Below are positions 16,910 through 28,339 of a DNA stretch of 64,000 nt, in pieces. The stretch is taken from positions 4,229,800 through 4,293,799 of the forward strand of contig NZ_CP037920.1 of the NCBI RefSeq assembly GCF_007748195.1, given 5' to 3'. The notes beneath the pieces are model-generated. The model searched no databases and was not told where the DNA came from. It was given only the letters and a program-made list of their open reading frames with translations. The translations under genes and the position numbers were made by a program. The first letter of the stretch is position 1. Each line of letters begins with the position of its first letter. The stretch comes from Gimesia aquarii (GTDB lineage Bacteria; Planctomycetota; Planctomycetia; Planctomycetales; Planctomycetaceae).

Positions 16910-19690
16910 TTGGCTAGCGACAACGGCGAAGAATCAAATACTTCAGAGAACATCAAATACCTAGACATTCAAGATGAGATGCGTGACAGCTATCTCACTT
17001 ACGCTATGAGTGTGATTATCAGTCGCGCGCTGCCTGACGCACGCGACGGTCTGAAACCATCACAGCGTCGTATTCTTGTAGCGATGAACGATTTAAATTT
17101 GGGATCCAATTCATCTCGGGTAAAATGCGCAAAGATTTCTGGTGATACCAGTGGTAACTACCACCCACATGGTGATGGTTCTATCTACCCAACCCTTGTC
17201 CGTCTAGGACAAGAGTGGGTCATGCGAAACGTCTTGATTGATAAACAAGGAAACTTCGGCTCACTCGCAGGTTTGCCTCCTGCTGCGATGCGTTACACTG
17301 AAGCCAGGCTTGCCCCAGTTGCTGCTGAAATGCTGGACGACATTAATCGCAACACGGTCGATTTCGTGCCTACATATGACCAACGAAACAATGAACCCGT
17401 CGTGCTGCCTGCTAAATTTCCCAATCTACTGGTCAATGGATCCAGCGGAATCGCCGTCGGAATGGCGACAAGTATTCCCCCACAGAACATGGGAGAAGTC
17501 TGTGATGCCGTTACTCTATTGATTGATAATCCTGATGCGACCGTCGACGATATTCTGCAAGTCATGCCAGGTCCCGACTTCCCCACTGGTGGCGTTATTT
17601 GTGGACGTTACGGAATTCGGAAAGGTTATGCCACTGGCCGATCTACAATTACGCTTCGTGCTCGAACACATTTCGAAACGGAAAAACAATCTGACGTGAT
17701 CGTTGTTACTGAAATTCCCTATATGGAAACTCGTGACCGGATCAGGGAAAAACTCGAAACGTTAGTCCGAGATGACCGAGTCAAAGGGATCTCACGGATT
17801 GTCGATTTGACAGATCGAAATGTTCCTCCCTGGAAAGTTCATCTTCAGATCATTCTCAAACGGGATGCCGACAAGGAAGTTGTGCTGGCTCAACTCTTTA
17901 AGTTTTCTCCTCTTCAAAGCACATTCAGCATTATTTTATTGGCGCTGGTAGGAAACCGTCCTGAAACACTGTCCGTCAAAGAATTACTACAACAATTTAT
18001 CATACACCGGATAGACGTCATTCGGCGGCGTACCGAATTCCTGCTTGCAGAAGCCCGTAAGCGAAAGCACACCGTCGAGGGGTTAATGATAGCCCAAATT
18101 GATATCGACGAAGTGATCAAGACCATTCGAAATTCTCCCAGCAGAGCCGAAGCCAAAATCAGTCTGCAGGGGATGCAGGTTGATGGCAAACTGATTGAAC
18201 GGGCTCTTGGCGAAGAAGGGTTTAAAGAATATCAAAATGAACAGGGAGTTCATGAATATTATTCTCTTTCCGCCAATCAGGCTGAAGCAATTGTGTCGAT
18301 GCAACTAGGTTCTTTGGCAAATCTGGAGCGAGAAAAACTAAGTGATGAGCATAAAGAGTTGCTGAAAGCCATTTCAGGATACTTATATCTTCTCTCTGAC
18401 GAAGATCACATCCGAGCGGTGATTCATGATGACATGCTCCAACTCAAGCAGAAGTACGCCGACAAACGCCGGACTGATATTTCTGATGAAGAGCTGACAG
18501 ACGTCAATCGTGACGATCTGATTGCAGAAGAACCTATGGTTGTGACGCTCTCACAGCGAGGCTACATCAAACGAACTCAATTGAATACCTACCAGGCGCA
18601 AAATCGAGGCGGGAAAGGAGTCAAAGGTGCCAAAACCGATGATGAAGATCCGATTCAGCATCTGTTTGTTGCCAGTACACATTCCTATCTTTTGTTTATC
18701 ACAAATCGAGGCCGTGTCTATTGGCAAAAAGTATATGATTTACCATTGCAAGGTCGCACAGCCAAGGGAAGAGCATTGGTAAACTTGCTCACTCTCCAGG
18801 AAGATGAGACAGTCTCAAATTGTGTTGCGGTACGTGAGTTTGATGAAGAACGCTTCCTGGTTATGGCAACTCGAAATGGAATTATCAAAAAATCACCACT
18901 TTCCGCTTATAGCCGTCCCCAACGTGGGGGCATCATTGCAATCAAACTCGATGAAGAAGACGAACTCGTTGAAGCACTAATTGTTTCCCCCGGAGAGGAT
19001 TTGTTACTCGCCACTTCTGACGGTATGTCGATTCGATTCGCTCAATCTGATGCGCGGAGTATGGGACGCAACACTCGCGGTGTTAAAGGAATCAAGCTCT
19101 CCAAAACAGGGCACGTCATTGGAATGGTGATTGCGGACCCGGATGCTTGCCTATTAACAGTTTGTGAAAACGGCTTCGGCAAGCGGACTCCATTTGGCTT
19201 CATTCCCGATAATTCAGACTCGGAAGAGGAATCGACAGAACCGATTGAAGATGATATCACTGAAATGGAGGGAGACGTCTCTGAATCCGATATAGAAGAA
19301 GGCTCTGAGGATGAAACTGAAACTCGAAGTGGTATGCAATACCGCCGACAAAAGCGAGGAGGTAAAGGTGTCCGAGACATTCGCACCTCTAAGCGAAATG
19401 GACAAGCTGTTGACATTATTCCTGTTGCCGAAGACGATGAAGTCCTTATGGTAACCAGTAGTGGAAAAATCCAGCGAGTTCGAGGACGCGAAATAAGCCA
19501 GGTGGGTCGAAATACACAAGGGGTACGTGTCATCAAACTTGACGACAATGACAAGCTCGTTTCTTTAGCCCGAATTCCAGCAGAAATCGTCGACGCTCCT
19601 GAAAACGGTGCACCAGCCAATTCAGAATCACCAACTGAAATTCCTGAGGCTGACCAGAATCCCGAGAATGATTCTAAATCTAGCCAGTGA
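16910..19690 (+). CDS. gyrA: DNA gyrase subunit A
   Basis: The DNA cleavage/rejoining subunit of the type IIA topoisomerase that adds negative supercoils. The 926-residue protein begins with the conserved block [20 protein letters not shown] and has catalytic Tyr129 in MRYTEARL. The C-terminal pinwheel contains a GyrA-box-like QNRGGKG near residue 565, the position of the E. coli box, which supports gyrase rather than topoisomerase IV. A second RGGKG lies near 816. Two oddities: the quinolone pocket has Gly90 and Pro94 where E. coli has Ser83 and Asp87, and an acidic insert of about 40 residues lies near 764-805. The start is TTG with AAGGAG eight bases upstream. No gyrB is adjacent. Confidence 0.93.
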   Translation: MASDNGEESNTSENIKYLDIQDEMRDSYLTYAMSVIISRALPDARDGLKPSQRRILVAMNDLNLGSNSSRVKCAKISGDTSGNYHPHGDGSIYPTLVRLGQEWVMRNVLIDKQGNFGSLAGLPPAAMRYTEARLAPVAAEMLDDINRNTVDFVPTYDQRNNEPVVLPAKFPNLLVNGSSGIAVGMATSIPPQNMGEVCDAVTLLIDNPDATVDDILQVMPGPDFPTGGVICGRYGIRKGYATGRSTITLRARTHFETEKQSDVIVVTEIPYMETRDRIREKLETLVRDDRVKGISRIVDLTDRNVPPWKVHLQIILKRDADKEVVLAQLFKFSPLQSTFSIILLALVGNRPETLSVKELLQQFIIHRIDVIRRRTEFLLAEARKRKHTVEGLMIAQIDIDEVIKTIRNSPSRAEAKISLQGMQVDGKLIERALGEEGFKEYQNEQGVHEYYSLSANQAEAIVSMQLGSLANLEREKLSDEHKELLKAISGYLYLLSDEDHIRAVIHDDMLQLKQKYADKRRTDISDEELTDVNRDDLIAEEPMVVTLSQRGYIKRTQLNTYQAQNRGGKGVKGAKTDDEDPIQHLFVASTHSYLLFITNRGRVYWQKVYDLPLQGRTAKGRALVNLLTLQEDETVSNCVAVREFDEERFLVMATRNGIIKKSPLSAYSRPQRGGIIAIKLDEEDELVEALIVSPGEDLLLATSDGMSIRFAQSDARSMGRNTRGVKGIKLSKTGHVIGMVIADPDACLLTVCENGFGKRTPFGFIPDNSDSEEESTEPIEDDITEMEGDVSESDIEEGSEDETETRSGMQYRRQKRGGKGVRDIRTSKRNGQAVDIIPVAEDDEVLMVTSSGKIQRVRGREISQVGRNTQGVRVIKLDDNDKLVSLARIPAEIVDAPENGAPANSESPTEIPEADQNPENDSKSSQ

Positions 19691-19741
19691 TCGCTTCGGA
19701 GTAGAAACAAATCTGGTTAATCAGATATGAGAGAGTTTTAA

Positions 19742-20764
19742 ATGAACCAAATATTAGTCACTGGCGGGTGTGGATTTATCGGATCAAATTTTATTCGATA
19801 CCAACTCTCAGAGTATCCTGATATTTCAATTACAAATCTCGATAAGTTAACTTATGCCGGTAATTTAGAGAACTTGAAAGAGTTTGAGTCTGACTCTCGC
19901 TACAACTTTACAAGGGGAGATATAGCAGATCGTGATTTTGTGAACTCTCTTTTGAGCTCAACGCATTTTGATGCGGTAGTTAATTTTGCAGCAGAATCAC
20001 ATGTAGACCGTAGCATTCTTGATTCAGGCCCCTTTATTCAAACCAACATTGTAGGAACTCAGGTTCTGCTAGATGCATTTCGCAGACAAGACATCAATCG
20101 ATTCATCCAGGTTTCTACTGATGAAGTTTATGGCAGCTTGGGAGCAGAGGGATTCTTTACTGAGGAGACTCCCATAGCCCCTAATAGCCCTTATTCTGCT
20201 TCCAAAGCTGCAGCAGATTTACTGGTTCGGAGTTATATCAAAACATTTCAAATTCCAGCGATCATCACTCGTTGCTCAAATAATTATGGCCCTTATCAAT
20301 TTCCAGAAAAGCTGATTCCGCTCTTCATTTCCAACGCGATGGAAGACAAATCAGTGCCTGTATATGGGGAAGGCACAAATGTTCGTGACTGGATTCATGT
20401 ACTTGACCATTGTCGTGGGATTGATGCTGCCTTAAGAAGAGGATCTGTTGGCGAAGTTTACAATTTCGGCGGAAATTCAGAGATGCAGAATATCAAAATC
20501 ACGAAATTGTTACTCGGTTTACTGGAAAAGTCTGAAACTTTGATCAAATACGTCACAGACCGTCCAGGCCATGATCTACGTTACGCGATCGATTGTCGTA
20601 AAGCGGAATCAGAATTAGGCTGGAAACCAGAGATAGAATTTCAATCTGGCTTAGCAGCCACGATTAAATGGTATCAAAATAATCAGGAATGGGTTAATCG
20701 AATTCGTTCTGGTGACTATCTGAAATTTTACGATCAACAATACGGAAATCGTTTAGATACCTAG
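19742..20764 (+). CDS. rfbB: dTDP-glucose 4,6-dehydratase
   Basis: An extended short-chain dehydrogenase that converts dTDP-glucose to dTDP-4-keto-6-deoxyglucose, the branch point to rhamnose and other deoxysugars. The 340-residue length is typical. The NAD-binding loop is GGCGFIG (residues 8-14), the catalytic Thr126-Asp127-Glu128 lies in STDEVYG, and the YxxxK pair is Tyr151/Lys155 (PYSASKAAAD). The substrate-binding segment NNYGPYQFPEKLIPLFI is intact. It starts 51 bases after gyrA with a GAGAGAG ribosome site. The other rhamnose genes (rfbA, C, D) are absent here; UDP-glucose dehydrogenase follows, so both feed surface sugar supply. Confidence 0.92.
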   Translation: MNQILVTGGCGFIGSNFIRYQLSEYPDISITNLDKLTYAGNLENLKEFESDSRYNFTRGDIADRDFVNSLLSSTHFDAVVNFAAESHVDRSILDSGPFIQTNIVGTQVLLDAFRRQDINRFIQVSTDEVYGSLGAEGFFTEETPIAPNSPYSASKAAADLLVRSYIKTFQIPAIITRCSNNYGPYQFPEKLIPLFISNAMEDKSVPVYGEGTNVRDWIHVLDHCRGIDAALRRGSVGEVYNFGGNSEMQNIKITKLLLGLLEKSETLIKYVTDRPGHDLRYAIDCRKAESELGWKPEIEFQSGLAATIKWYQNNQEWVNRIRSGDYLKFYDQQYGNRLDT

Positions 20765-20913
20765 TCATTTTGTGTCATAAAATATTTGACCTAAGTTATT
20801 CAGGTCCCTATCAAACCGACTTACTTTAAACAAACTTGAATGCAACACTCCGAAATTATCAAAGAGTCTAACACACATCGATAGTGAATCTATCTCTAAA
20901 CCTCGAGAGCATT

Positions 20914-22224
<1,311 letters not shown>

Positions 22225-22359
22225 GCGCGTTCCTTGATCTCAGTCAACAGGTTGCTGGCAGATAGAATCATAAAACTTTATAATCTGTCTTGGCTTAACC
22301 AATCAAAAAATTAATTTCTTATACCAAATCAAATTGCAATATACTGAAAGTACCAAGTT

Positions 22360-23470
22360 ATGGACCATGAACTCAAAGATAAATGTAATGGAATTATTGA
22401 TCGCATTGTAAAACTACGAGACTCTCTTTGACTATGAAGCGAAAAAGAAACACGCATCCGAGATTAACGAACTCATGGGGGCAGCCGGTTTTTGGGATAA
22501 TCAGGAGAAAGCTCAAGCATTAGTAAACGAAATGCAACAACTTCAACTACTGGTCAAGCCATTGACAGAACTGGTTACTGGCGCTGGTGATCTTGAGGTC
22601 CTATTGGAATTTATTGAAGAAGAAGGTAGTGAAGAGAGTATCCCAGAACTCTCTGCCACAGCAGACAAATTATCTAATTTACTAGATCAACTTGAACTTC
22701 AAGCAATGATGTCGGCACCGGAAGATGGTTCTGCCACTTATCTCAGTATCCAAGCAGGAGAAGGGGGAACCGATTCTTCGGACTGGGCAGAGATGTTATT
22801 GCGGATGTACTTGCGTTGGTGTGAACGAAGGGGGTTCAAGGTAGAGCTACTCGATCGATCTGATGCAGAAGAAGCAGGCATTCGAAGTGCAACGATCCGT
22901 ATCGAAGGGGATTACGCATATGGCTACCTGAAAGGAGAAACAGGAAACCACCGTTTAATTCGAATCAGCCCTTTTGATTCAGCAGGAAGGCGTCATACTT
23001 CTTTTGCAGCCGTTGATGTCTCTCCTGATATGGGTGAAATCGCGGAAGTTGAAATCAACTGGGACCAAGATGTCAGAGAAGACACGTATCGTGCCAGCGG
23101 AGCAGGGGGACAACATATTAATAAAACAGATTCAGCTATCCGCTTAACCCATCTGGCAACAGGCGTTGTTGTGCAATGCCAGAACAATCGGAGCCAACAT
23201 AAAAATCGAGCTGAAGCACGTAAAATGTTAAAAGCGAAATTATTCAAGATCGAAGAAGAAAAGCGGGATGCTGAACTTGCTGCTAAACGGGGAGGAAAAT
23301 CCAAAATCGGATTTGGAGGCCAAACTGTTCGCAATTATGTTTTACATCCGGAACAATATGTAAAGGACGCTCGAACCGGATACAAAGCTGGCAACCCTGG
23401 GCCCATTCTGGATGGTGATCTGGACGGATTTCTGGAATCATTCCTTCGGTGGGGAATGTCAGGGGACTAA
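22360..23470 (+). CDS. prfB: Peptide chain release factor 2, programmed +1 frameshift
   Basis: Recognises UGA and UAA stop codons and triggers peptide release. The first frame starts at ATG 22360 and encodes 23 residues to CTT, followed by an in-frame TGA (22429-22431). A +1 shift skips the T at 22429 and continues at GAC 22430 for 346 residues, giving 369, close to E. coli RF2 (365). The joined sequence LDYEAKKKHA matches the family at the junction. The stop-recognition tripeptide Ser203-Pro-Phe205 and the catalytic Gly249-Gly-Gln251 (SGAGGQHINKTDSAIR) are present. The gene ends in TAA. Starting at the later ATG (22475) would delete the N-terminal helix, so the short reading is wrong. Regulation is autogenous: scarce RF2 slows UGA termination and favours the shift. 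Confidence 0.95.
22426..22432 (+). promoter_or_regulatory. RF2 recoding site CTTTGAC
   Basis: The seven bases are the canonical slip sequence CTT-TGA-C, in frame with the ATG at 22360. E. coli has an AGGGGG stimulator three bases upstream of CTT; here that place is CGAGAC, so anti-Shine-Dalgarno stimulation should be weaker. Confidence 0.93.
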
Positions 23471-23522
23471 AATCAAAATCAGAAGTATCCCCATTTTCAT
23501 TGTCAAATACTGGGAGCACATC

Positions 23523-24827
23523 ATGCCACGGCATACGATCAAATTCGTAGTTTTCATTGCCTTAGTTCCATTTATATTGGCAGGTTGCCTGAAATTAGAA
23601 TCGCCTTCTCCTCCTGCAAAATCAAACGCAGAACCACAGGCTGGCGAAGTTCCTATTTCTCAGAAATCAGAAAAAACGACTGAACCTGCCAGTGATGAGA
23701 TCCCTGAAACAGGACTCACAGCTGAAGAAATTGAAGCGGGCTGGATTGCACTATTTGATGGACACAGTTTATTTGGCTGGAAAGCGAATAATGATGTTAA
23801 CTGGCGAGTTGAAAAAGGGATCATTAAGGCAGATACAGGAAAACCAGGATTATTACTGACAACCACGCCTTTCGCCGACTATGAATTGAGATTCGATTTT
23901 CGATTAACCCCCGAAACAAATAGCGGTGTCTTCCTTAGAACGATATTTGATCCTAAAGATCCTGGCAAAGATTGCTACGAACTCAATCTTTGTGATCAAT
24001 TAACAGAATATCCTACCGGTAGTCTGGTCGGACGTAGTAAGATTAAGAAGCCAGTACTTCCTAGTGTGGAATGGCAATCTTTTGTCGTACGTTTGGAAGG
24101 TCCAAAAATTCAAGCTTCACTTAATGGGAAAGAAATTCTTAATTTTAAAGATACTTCAGAGCAGCAGCGTAAGATCGGTTTCATCGGTCTACAAAAAAAT
24201 GAAGGCCCCATTGAGTTTCGAAATATCTATTTAAAGCCACTTCGCATGTCAACAATCTTTAATGGTGTCGATCTCGCAGGCTGGCGTGTTGTTCCGGGAT
24301 CGAAAAGTAAGTTTGAAGTCGTCGATAGTACCATTCACGTTACTGCCGAAAAACAAGGATATTTAGAAACAGAGGAAACCTGGGATAACTTTCTCTTTCA
24401 AGCAACCGCCAAGTCAAATGGTACATCGTTGAATAGTGGCTACTTTTTTCGAGCAATCAAAGGCTCTGAAAGTGGCATGGCAAATGGATACGAGGTTCAG
24501 ATCCATAATGGAATTAAAGATAAAGACCGAACCAAACCAGAAAATGCTGGGACGGGAGCAATTTTTAGAAGAACAGAGGCCCGGCGCGTTGTCTCAAATG
24601 ATCATGAGTGGTTTACCACAACTCTTGCCGCTTATGGCTCTCATATCGCCGTTTGGGTAGATGGATATCAAGTAACGGATTGGGAAGATACGAGAAAGCC
24701 AGACGAAAATCCCCGAAAGGGACTTCGCTTAAAAGCGGGACATATCAGCCTGCAAGGCCATGATCCTACCACAGACTTAAACTTTAAAAATCTTAAAGTC
24801 AGTTCACTGCCTGCGGAGTCGTCTTAA
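23523..24827 (+). CDS. Lipoprotein with two 3-keto-disaccharide hydrolase-like (DUF1080) domains
   Basis: A 434-residue lipoprotein: signal peptide with lipobox ILAGC, a Pro/Ser/Glu-rich tether (about 22-65) and two tandem LamG-like DUF1080 domains. Domain one begins with GWIALFDGHSLFGWKA and has FRLTPETNSGVFLRT. Domain two starts near residue 243 with STIFNGVDLAGWRV and has SLNSGYFFRA. Members of this family bind or cleave sugars, including 3-keto-disaccharides, and are greatly expanded in planctomycetes. Substrate is unknown. The start at 23523 is supported by the lipobox position and an upstream GGGAG. The 3' end overlaps the convergent gene by 29 bases. Confidence 0.87.
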   Translation: MPRHTIKFVVFIALVPFILAGCLKLESPSPPAKSNAEPQAGEVPISQKSEKTTEPASDEIPETGLTAEEIEAGWIALFDGHSLFGWKANNDVNWRVEKGIIKADTGKPGLLLTTTPFADYELRFDFRLTPETNSGVFLRTIFDPKDPGKDCYELNLCDQLTEYPTGSLVGRSKIKKPVLPSVEWQSFVVRLEGPKIQASLNGKEILNFKDTSEQQRKIGFIGLQKNEGPIEFRNIYLKPLRMSTIFNGVDLAGWRVVPGSKSKFEVVDSTIHVTAEKQGYLETEETWDNFLFQATAKSNGTSLNSGYFFRAIKGSESGMANGYEVQIHNGIKDKDRTKPENAGTGAIFRRTEARRVVSNDHEWFTTTLAAYGSHIAVWVDGYQVTDWEDTRKPDENPRKGLRLKAGHISLQGHDPTTDLNFKNLKVSSLPAESS

Positions 24828-25608
24828 TCTTCAATACGCGCGTGATTGCCTGAAACAGTGACTGCTCAGGTCCTACTTTACATACAACCATTTTAATACC
24901 GTGTTGATTGGCAGCCATAACGGTCTCAGGATGGGCCAGCCCCATTACGCCTATCATTTTGGGTAGGGAGTCTTGCACAATCAACTCATCCATGACTAAT
25001 TCCCATGGATCTAAATCAATAATCAACAATTCCACATTGTCATTCTGATCCTCTTTCGCAATTTTTCCTCCCCAGGAAACGATTAACTCCTCCAACATCG
25101 CTTTATAGTAACAGTCACCCGAATTCAATTTGATCAATGGAGAAACTCCATCGATATCTAATCTGAACTGTTCAAAAAAAGTCTCCGATTGAAAAACTTC
25201 ATCACGTCCTGCTGTTAGAGGTAGTACGATTGCCTTTCCATGGACAATATCCCACTCTTGCCGAATCCGTACGTGAGCGCTGCGCGCGGGAACACGAACA
25301 CTGAGAGGCCATTCTGTTCTAGTTCTTCCATCTGATTCACACCAGACTCCATAACAACAAATAAAACGACTGATTGGAAAACGGCTGATGAGCCCTCCCA
25401 ATTCATCCGAATCGAACTCATCTGGCCAGTTTTGACAGATAATGATTAATGCAGGAGCTTCTAATTCCTCAGAGATGGTGTTTATCTTCTTACTATGAAA
25501 AAGTCGTGCTTCAGAACAAATTTCATTAAGAGAATCTAAAACAGCCCTCATTTCGAGAGTCTGATAGTCACCAACGATCAGCACACTCTCCTGTTCAGAA
25601 TAATTCAT
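24799..25608 (-). CDS. Protein with two degenerate receiver-like domains
   Basis: A 269-residue soluble protein. The first half (about 6-110) has the alternating strand/helix look of a receiver (VLIVGDYQTLEM; APALIIICQNW), but there is no Asp at the phosphoacceptor position. The second half (about 160-262) repeats the pattern with LLIIDLDPWE (Asp198/Asp200) and IGVMGLAHPETVMAANQHG ending in VVCK, closer to a receiver but lacking the usual acidic pocket. I read it as a divergent double-receiver protein, probably a phosphorylation-independent adaptor; this is inference from pattern, not a firm match. It is convergent with the DUF1080 lipoprotein and divergent from the pseudokinase gene. Confidence 0.6.
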   Translation of the reverse strand: MNYSEQESVLIVGDYQTLEMRAVLDSLNEICSEARLFHSKKINTISEELEAPALIIICQNWPDEFDSDELGGLISRFPISRFICCYGVWCESDGRTRTEWPLSVRVPARSAHVRIRQEWDIVHGKAIVLPLTAGRDEVFQSETFFEQFRLDIDGVSPLIKLNSGDCYYKAMLEELIVSWGGKIAKEDQNDNVELLIIDLDPWELVMDELIVQDSLPKMIGVMGLAHPETVMAANQHGIKMVVCKVGPEQSLFQAITRVLKIKTTPQAVN

Positions 25609-25850
25609 GAGTCAAAACTTCTTGTTTAATTCACTAGAGAGAGGATAATTGCAGCTTACCTTATACCCCAGATTACCAGTTTTAGAAAAGATCTCTCTGT
25701 TATTTTCACGTTGCTAGCCACAGATAGATCGCTCTTGCGAAATTTACTATTTTTTGTCATAAATAGGCCCGATTTCACCTTAATAATGTGTAATCAGATC
25801 GACGACAGAAAATAATGAATTGCCTGTCATTGCTTCTTTAGAATTTTTAT

Positions 25851-28181
25851 GTGAAAAAGGACTCATTCACATTGTTGGAACCTCCTTCCAAAGAGTTAAT
25901 ACAGCGATTAACAAAGCTAAAGCTCTGCACGCCCACTGATTTGAAGCGTTGTCGACGTAGAGTAAAAAAACTAGCAAGAGGTATTCCTGCTTTTGATTCT
26001 GTCTGGATTGATGCACTTGTCCAGGCACAGAAAATCACTCCTTTCCAGGCACGCACTTTAGAGTCTGGGAATCCGGAACAACTGGCAATTGGGCCTTATC
26101 TGCTCATCTCTGAATTAGGTCATAGCCACAAATCCAGTACTTATATTGCTAATGTTCCAGAGAGTACAGAGCGCTGCGTCTTAAAAATCACCAGACCACA
26201 GTCAGATAATCTTGATCTCCTCCAACAAAATGCTCAGAAATTATTACAAAGCTTGAAAGGCTTAGATCATCCTTCTCTGGTATATCCTCGCATCATAAAA
26301 CAGCTCCAAGACAAAATTGTCATTGTGAGCCGATATGTCCCATCCGCAACTGTATCTGAACTACTCATTCGAAGAGGGCGGTTTCCTGTACCTGTCGTGC
26401 TCGCGATCGGAGCCCAGCTACTGGATGCTTTAGTATCATTAGAAAAACGAAAAGTTGTTCACAGTGACATTCGCCCTTGGAATGTGCGATTGAGCTCAAA
26501 TGGAATTGCCACCTTAGTTGATACAGGTATTGAATCAATTCTTTCTCCTGAACTCACTATCCATGCCTCATTACCCCCTCGTTGTTACGATGGTATCGCC
26601 CCTGAATTAATTGGCACCGGCCACTTCCCGAATTACCAAAGTGATATTTATGCGCTTGGATGTCTGCTCTGGGAACTATTGGCTGGCCGCCCCCCATTTA
26701 CCACCGGTGATCCACTAGCGAAACTTGCCTGTCATCAAACGAAAACGATACCAGATATTCGCTCCTGGGCTCCCGAGACTCCAGATTCACTAGCTGAAGC
26801 CTTACTGAAATTGACTGCTTCCAACCCAGAACAACGACCTTCGAGCATACAGGAAGCACAAAAAAACTGGCCTACTCAATCAACAGCGAGTCATAAAATA
26901 TTAACGAGTTTTCACTCTTCATTTGATGCTCAAGCGGTCCCATCATCAGCGAATTCCAAACTACATAAAACAGCACCTCTGTCAATCGTAGCTGCTTTAA
27001 TTTTCGTGCTCTCAGGACTGTCATTGACACTTTTGAATGAAGGGGCACGTAACCAGTTCCTCAAAATCACTTCACACGTTTCGCTCAAGAAACAAGACAC
27101 GATTGAACCTCAAAAATCAATGGCTACAAAGAATCAAAATCAGCTAACAAGATCTGTAGCTTCCCAACTCCGATTGATCCCTCCTCCTAACGAACAGGGA
27201 ATCATTCTACTTGATTCTTCCACTCCCTATGAACCGACAAAAATTACAACTGTAGGATCTCTGATAATTAGAGGCCCCGCAAAAAAACCTGCCATCATAA
27301 ACATCAGTGAAGAAGCATTGACTATTGTTGCAGAACAATTGATGCTGGAAAATGTAATTCTCATTGATCTATCAGAAAATTCCTCTTCAAAAAAGCAAGT
27401 GACAAAAGATGCCCCTCATCCTTCACTTTTAAACGTCACAGTTCAAAGCCTGACTCTGAAATCTTGTTTTTTTACACAATTGAATCATGAACAGATAAAA
27501 GGTCGCAAAATTGAACGTGATGCCCTTTATTGGAAGCTCATAGATCCTCAGCAACAAAATGGAAGTCAGTTGGAAATTCAAAATTCTATGTTTGCTGTTC
27601 CGGGACATGCCATTCATTTGACACAGACACCACAAAACCTTTCTCTGATAAATTGTCTGAATATCACGTCGAGATCAACTTTTTACTTGGAACACCCACC
27701 AGAAATCGATCATCAGCTCAATTTAAACTTACGACAGCTTACTCTGAGAGATACCGGGCCACTCATTCTCTTTAATTGGAATGATGCCAAGATCATTCCG
27801 GGAGCAATACAGATAGAAGCTAAAGATTGTGTCTTTGATTTAGCACAGGCTGCATTATTTCAGGTAGTCGGATTTAAGCCACCTGAAAACTGGCTTTCTT
27901 CAATAAGCTTAATTGGGGAAGGTTCTGTTGCTTCCTCAGAAATTCGGATTGCGGGCTGGAAGAAAGCAAAAGATCTGGCTTTAGAGGAATTTGATGCTTC
28001 AAAAATGCAAATTGATGGGCTCTCTACAGGGAAATTTCAATATCTTGCCCCTCTCAGCCTTAACCCTGAAAACTCGATGATTACCGAAGCACAAGTCCCA
28101 CGGAAATCTGCATTGCCTCCAGGTATTCAGGTGGAAAAGTTTCCAGATTTCATTTCTCCATTACAAACTCTTAAAAACTAA
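25851..28181 (+). CDS. Kinase-like (probable pseudokinase), TM, beta-helix protein
   Basis: A 776-residue protein. A helical N-terminus (1-75; KKLARGIPAFDSVWIDALVQ) precedes a kinase fold (about 80-340). The kinase keeps Lys112 (VLKIT), Asp206 and Asn211 in HSDIRPWN, and the APEL and SDIYALGCLLWELLAGR segments. The glycine loop is degraded (ELGHSHKSSTY), HRD is HSD and DFG is Asp224-Thr-Gly226. A transmembrane helix (376-395) leads to about 370 extracytoplasmic residues with repeated short strands (LTLKSCFF, LEIQNSMF, LSLINCL, LTLRDTG), typical of a right-handed parallel beta-helix. Activity is doubtful; it may be a scaffold or sensor coupling an outside beta-helix to an inside pseudokinase. 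The start is GTG 25851 with no clear Shine-Dalgarno. Confidence 0.75.
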   Translation: MKKDSFTLLEPPSKELIQRLTKLKLCTPTDLKRCRRRVKKLARGIPAFDSVWIDALVQAQKITPFQARTLESGNPEQLAIGPYLLISELGHSHKSSTYIANVPESTERCVLKITRPQSDNLDLLQQNAQKLLQSLKGLDHPSLVYPRIIKQLQDKIVIVSRYVPSATVSELLIRRGRFPVPVVLAIGAQLLDALVSLEKRKVVHSDIRPWNVRLSSNGIATLVDTGIESILSPELTIHASLPPRCYDGIAPELIGTGHFPNYQSDIYALGCLLWELLAGRPPFTTGDPLAKLACHQTKTIPDIRSWAPETPDSLAEALLKLTASNPEQRPSSIQEAQKNWPTQSTASHKILTSFHSSFDAQAVPSSANSKLHKTAPLSIVAALIFVLSGLSLTLLNEGARNQFLKITSHVSLKKQDTIEPQKSMATKNQNQLTRSVASQLRLIPPPNEQGIILLDSSTPYEPTKITTVGSLIIRGPAKKPAIINISEEALTIVAEQLMLENVILIDLSENSSSKKQVTKDAPHPSLLNVTVQSLTLKSCFFTQLNHEQIKGRKIERDALYWKLIDPQQQNGSQLEIQNSMFAVPGHAIHLTQTPQNLSLINCLNITSRSTFYLEHPPEIDHQLNLNLRQLTLRDTGPLILFNWNDAKIIPGAIQIEAKDCVFDLAQAALFQVVGFKPPENWLSSISLIGEGSVASSEIRIAGWKKAKDLALEEFDASKMQIDGLSTGKFQYLAPLSLNPENSMITEAQVPRKSALPPGIQVEKFPDFISPLQTLKN

Positions 28182-28339
28182 GAGTCTGTCTGAAATATCT
28201 CTGAGTGAACTCCTTGAAGGGAGCAGGGGGGATTGGTAATATTTGTTCCAACCCTGAGTAAACGACACGATCGGAGTGCGTCAATTTTATTTGTCTACGG
28301 CCCGATTTGGAAACGCACACACTCAAACCTGATGTGACT

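Noticed and set aside
16910-19690. Topoisomerase IV subunit A (parC) instead of gyrA
   Set aside because: The length and the GyrA-box-like QNRGGKG at the expected position favour gyrase; a fully conserved box would be firmer.
22475-23470. prfB as an N-terminally truncated gene starting at 22475
   Set aside because: The upstream frame with CTT-TGA-C restores the full RF2 N-terminus, so it is recoding, not truncation.
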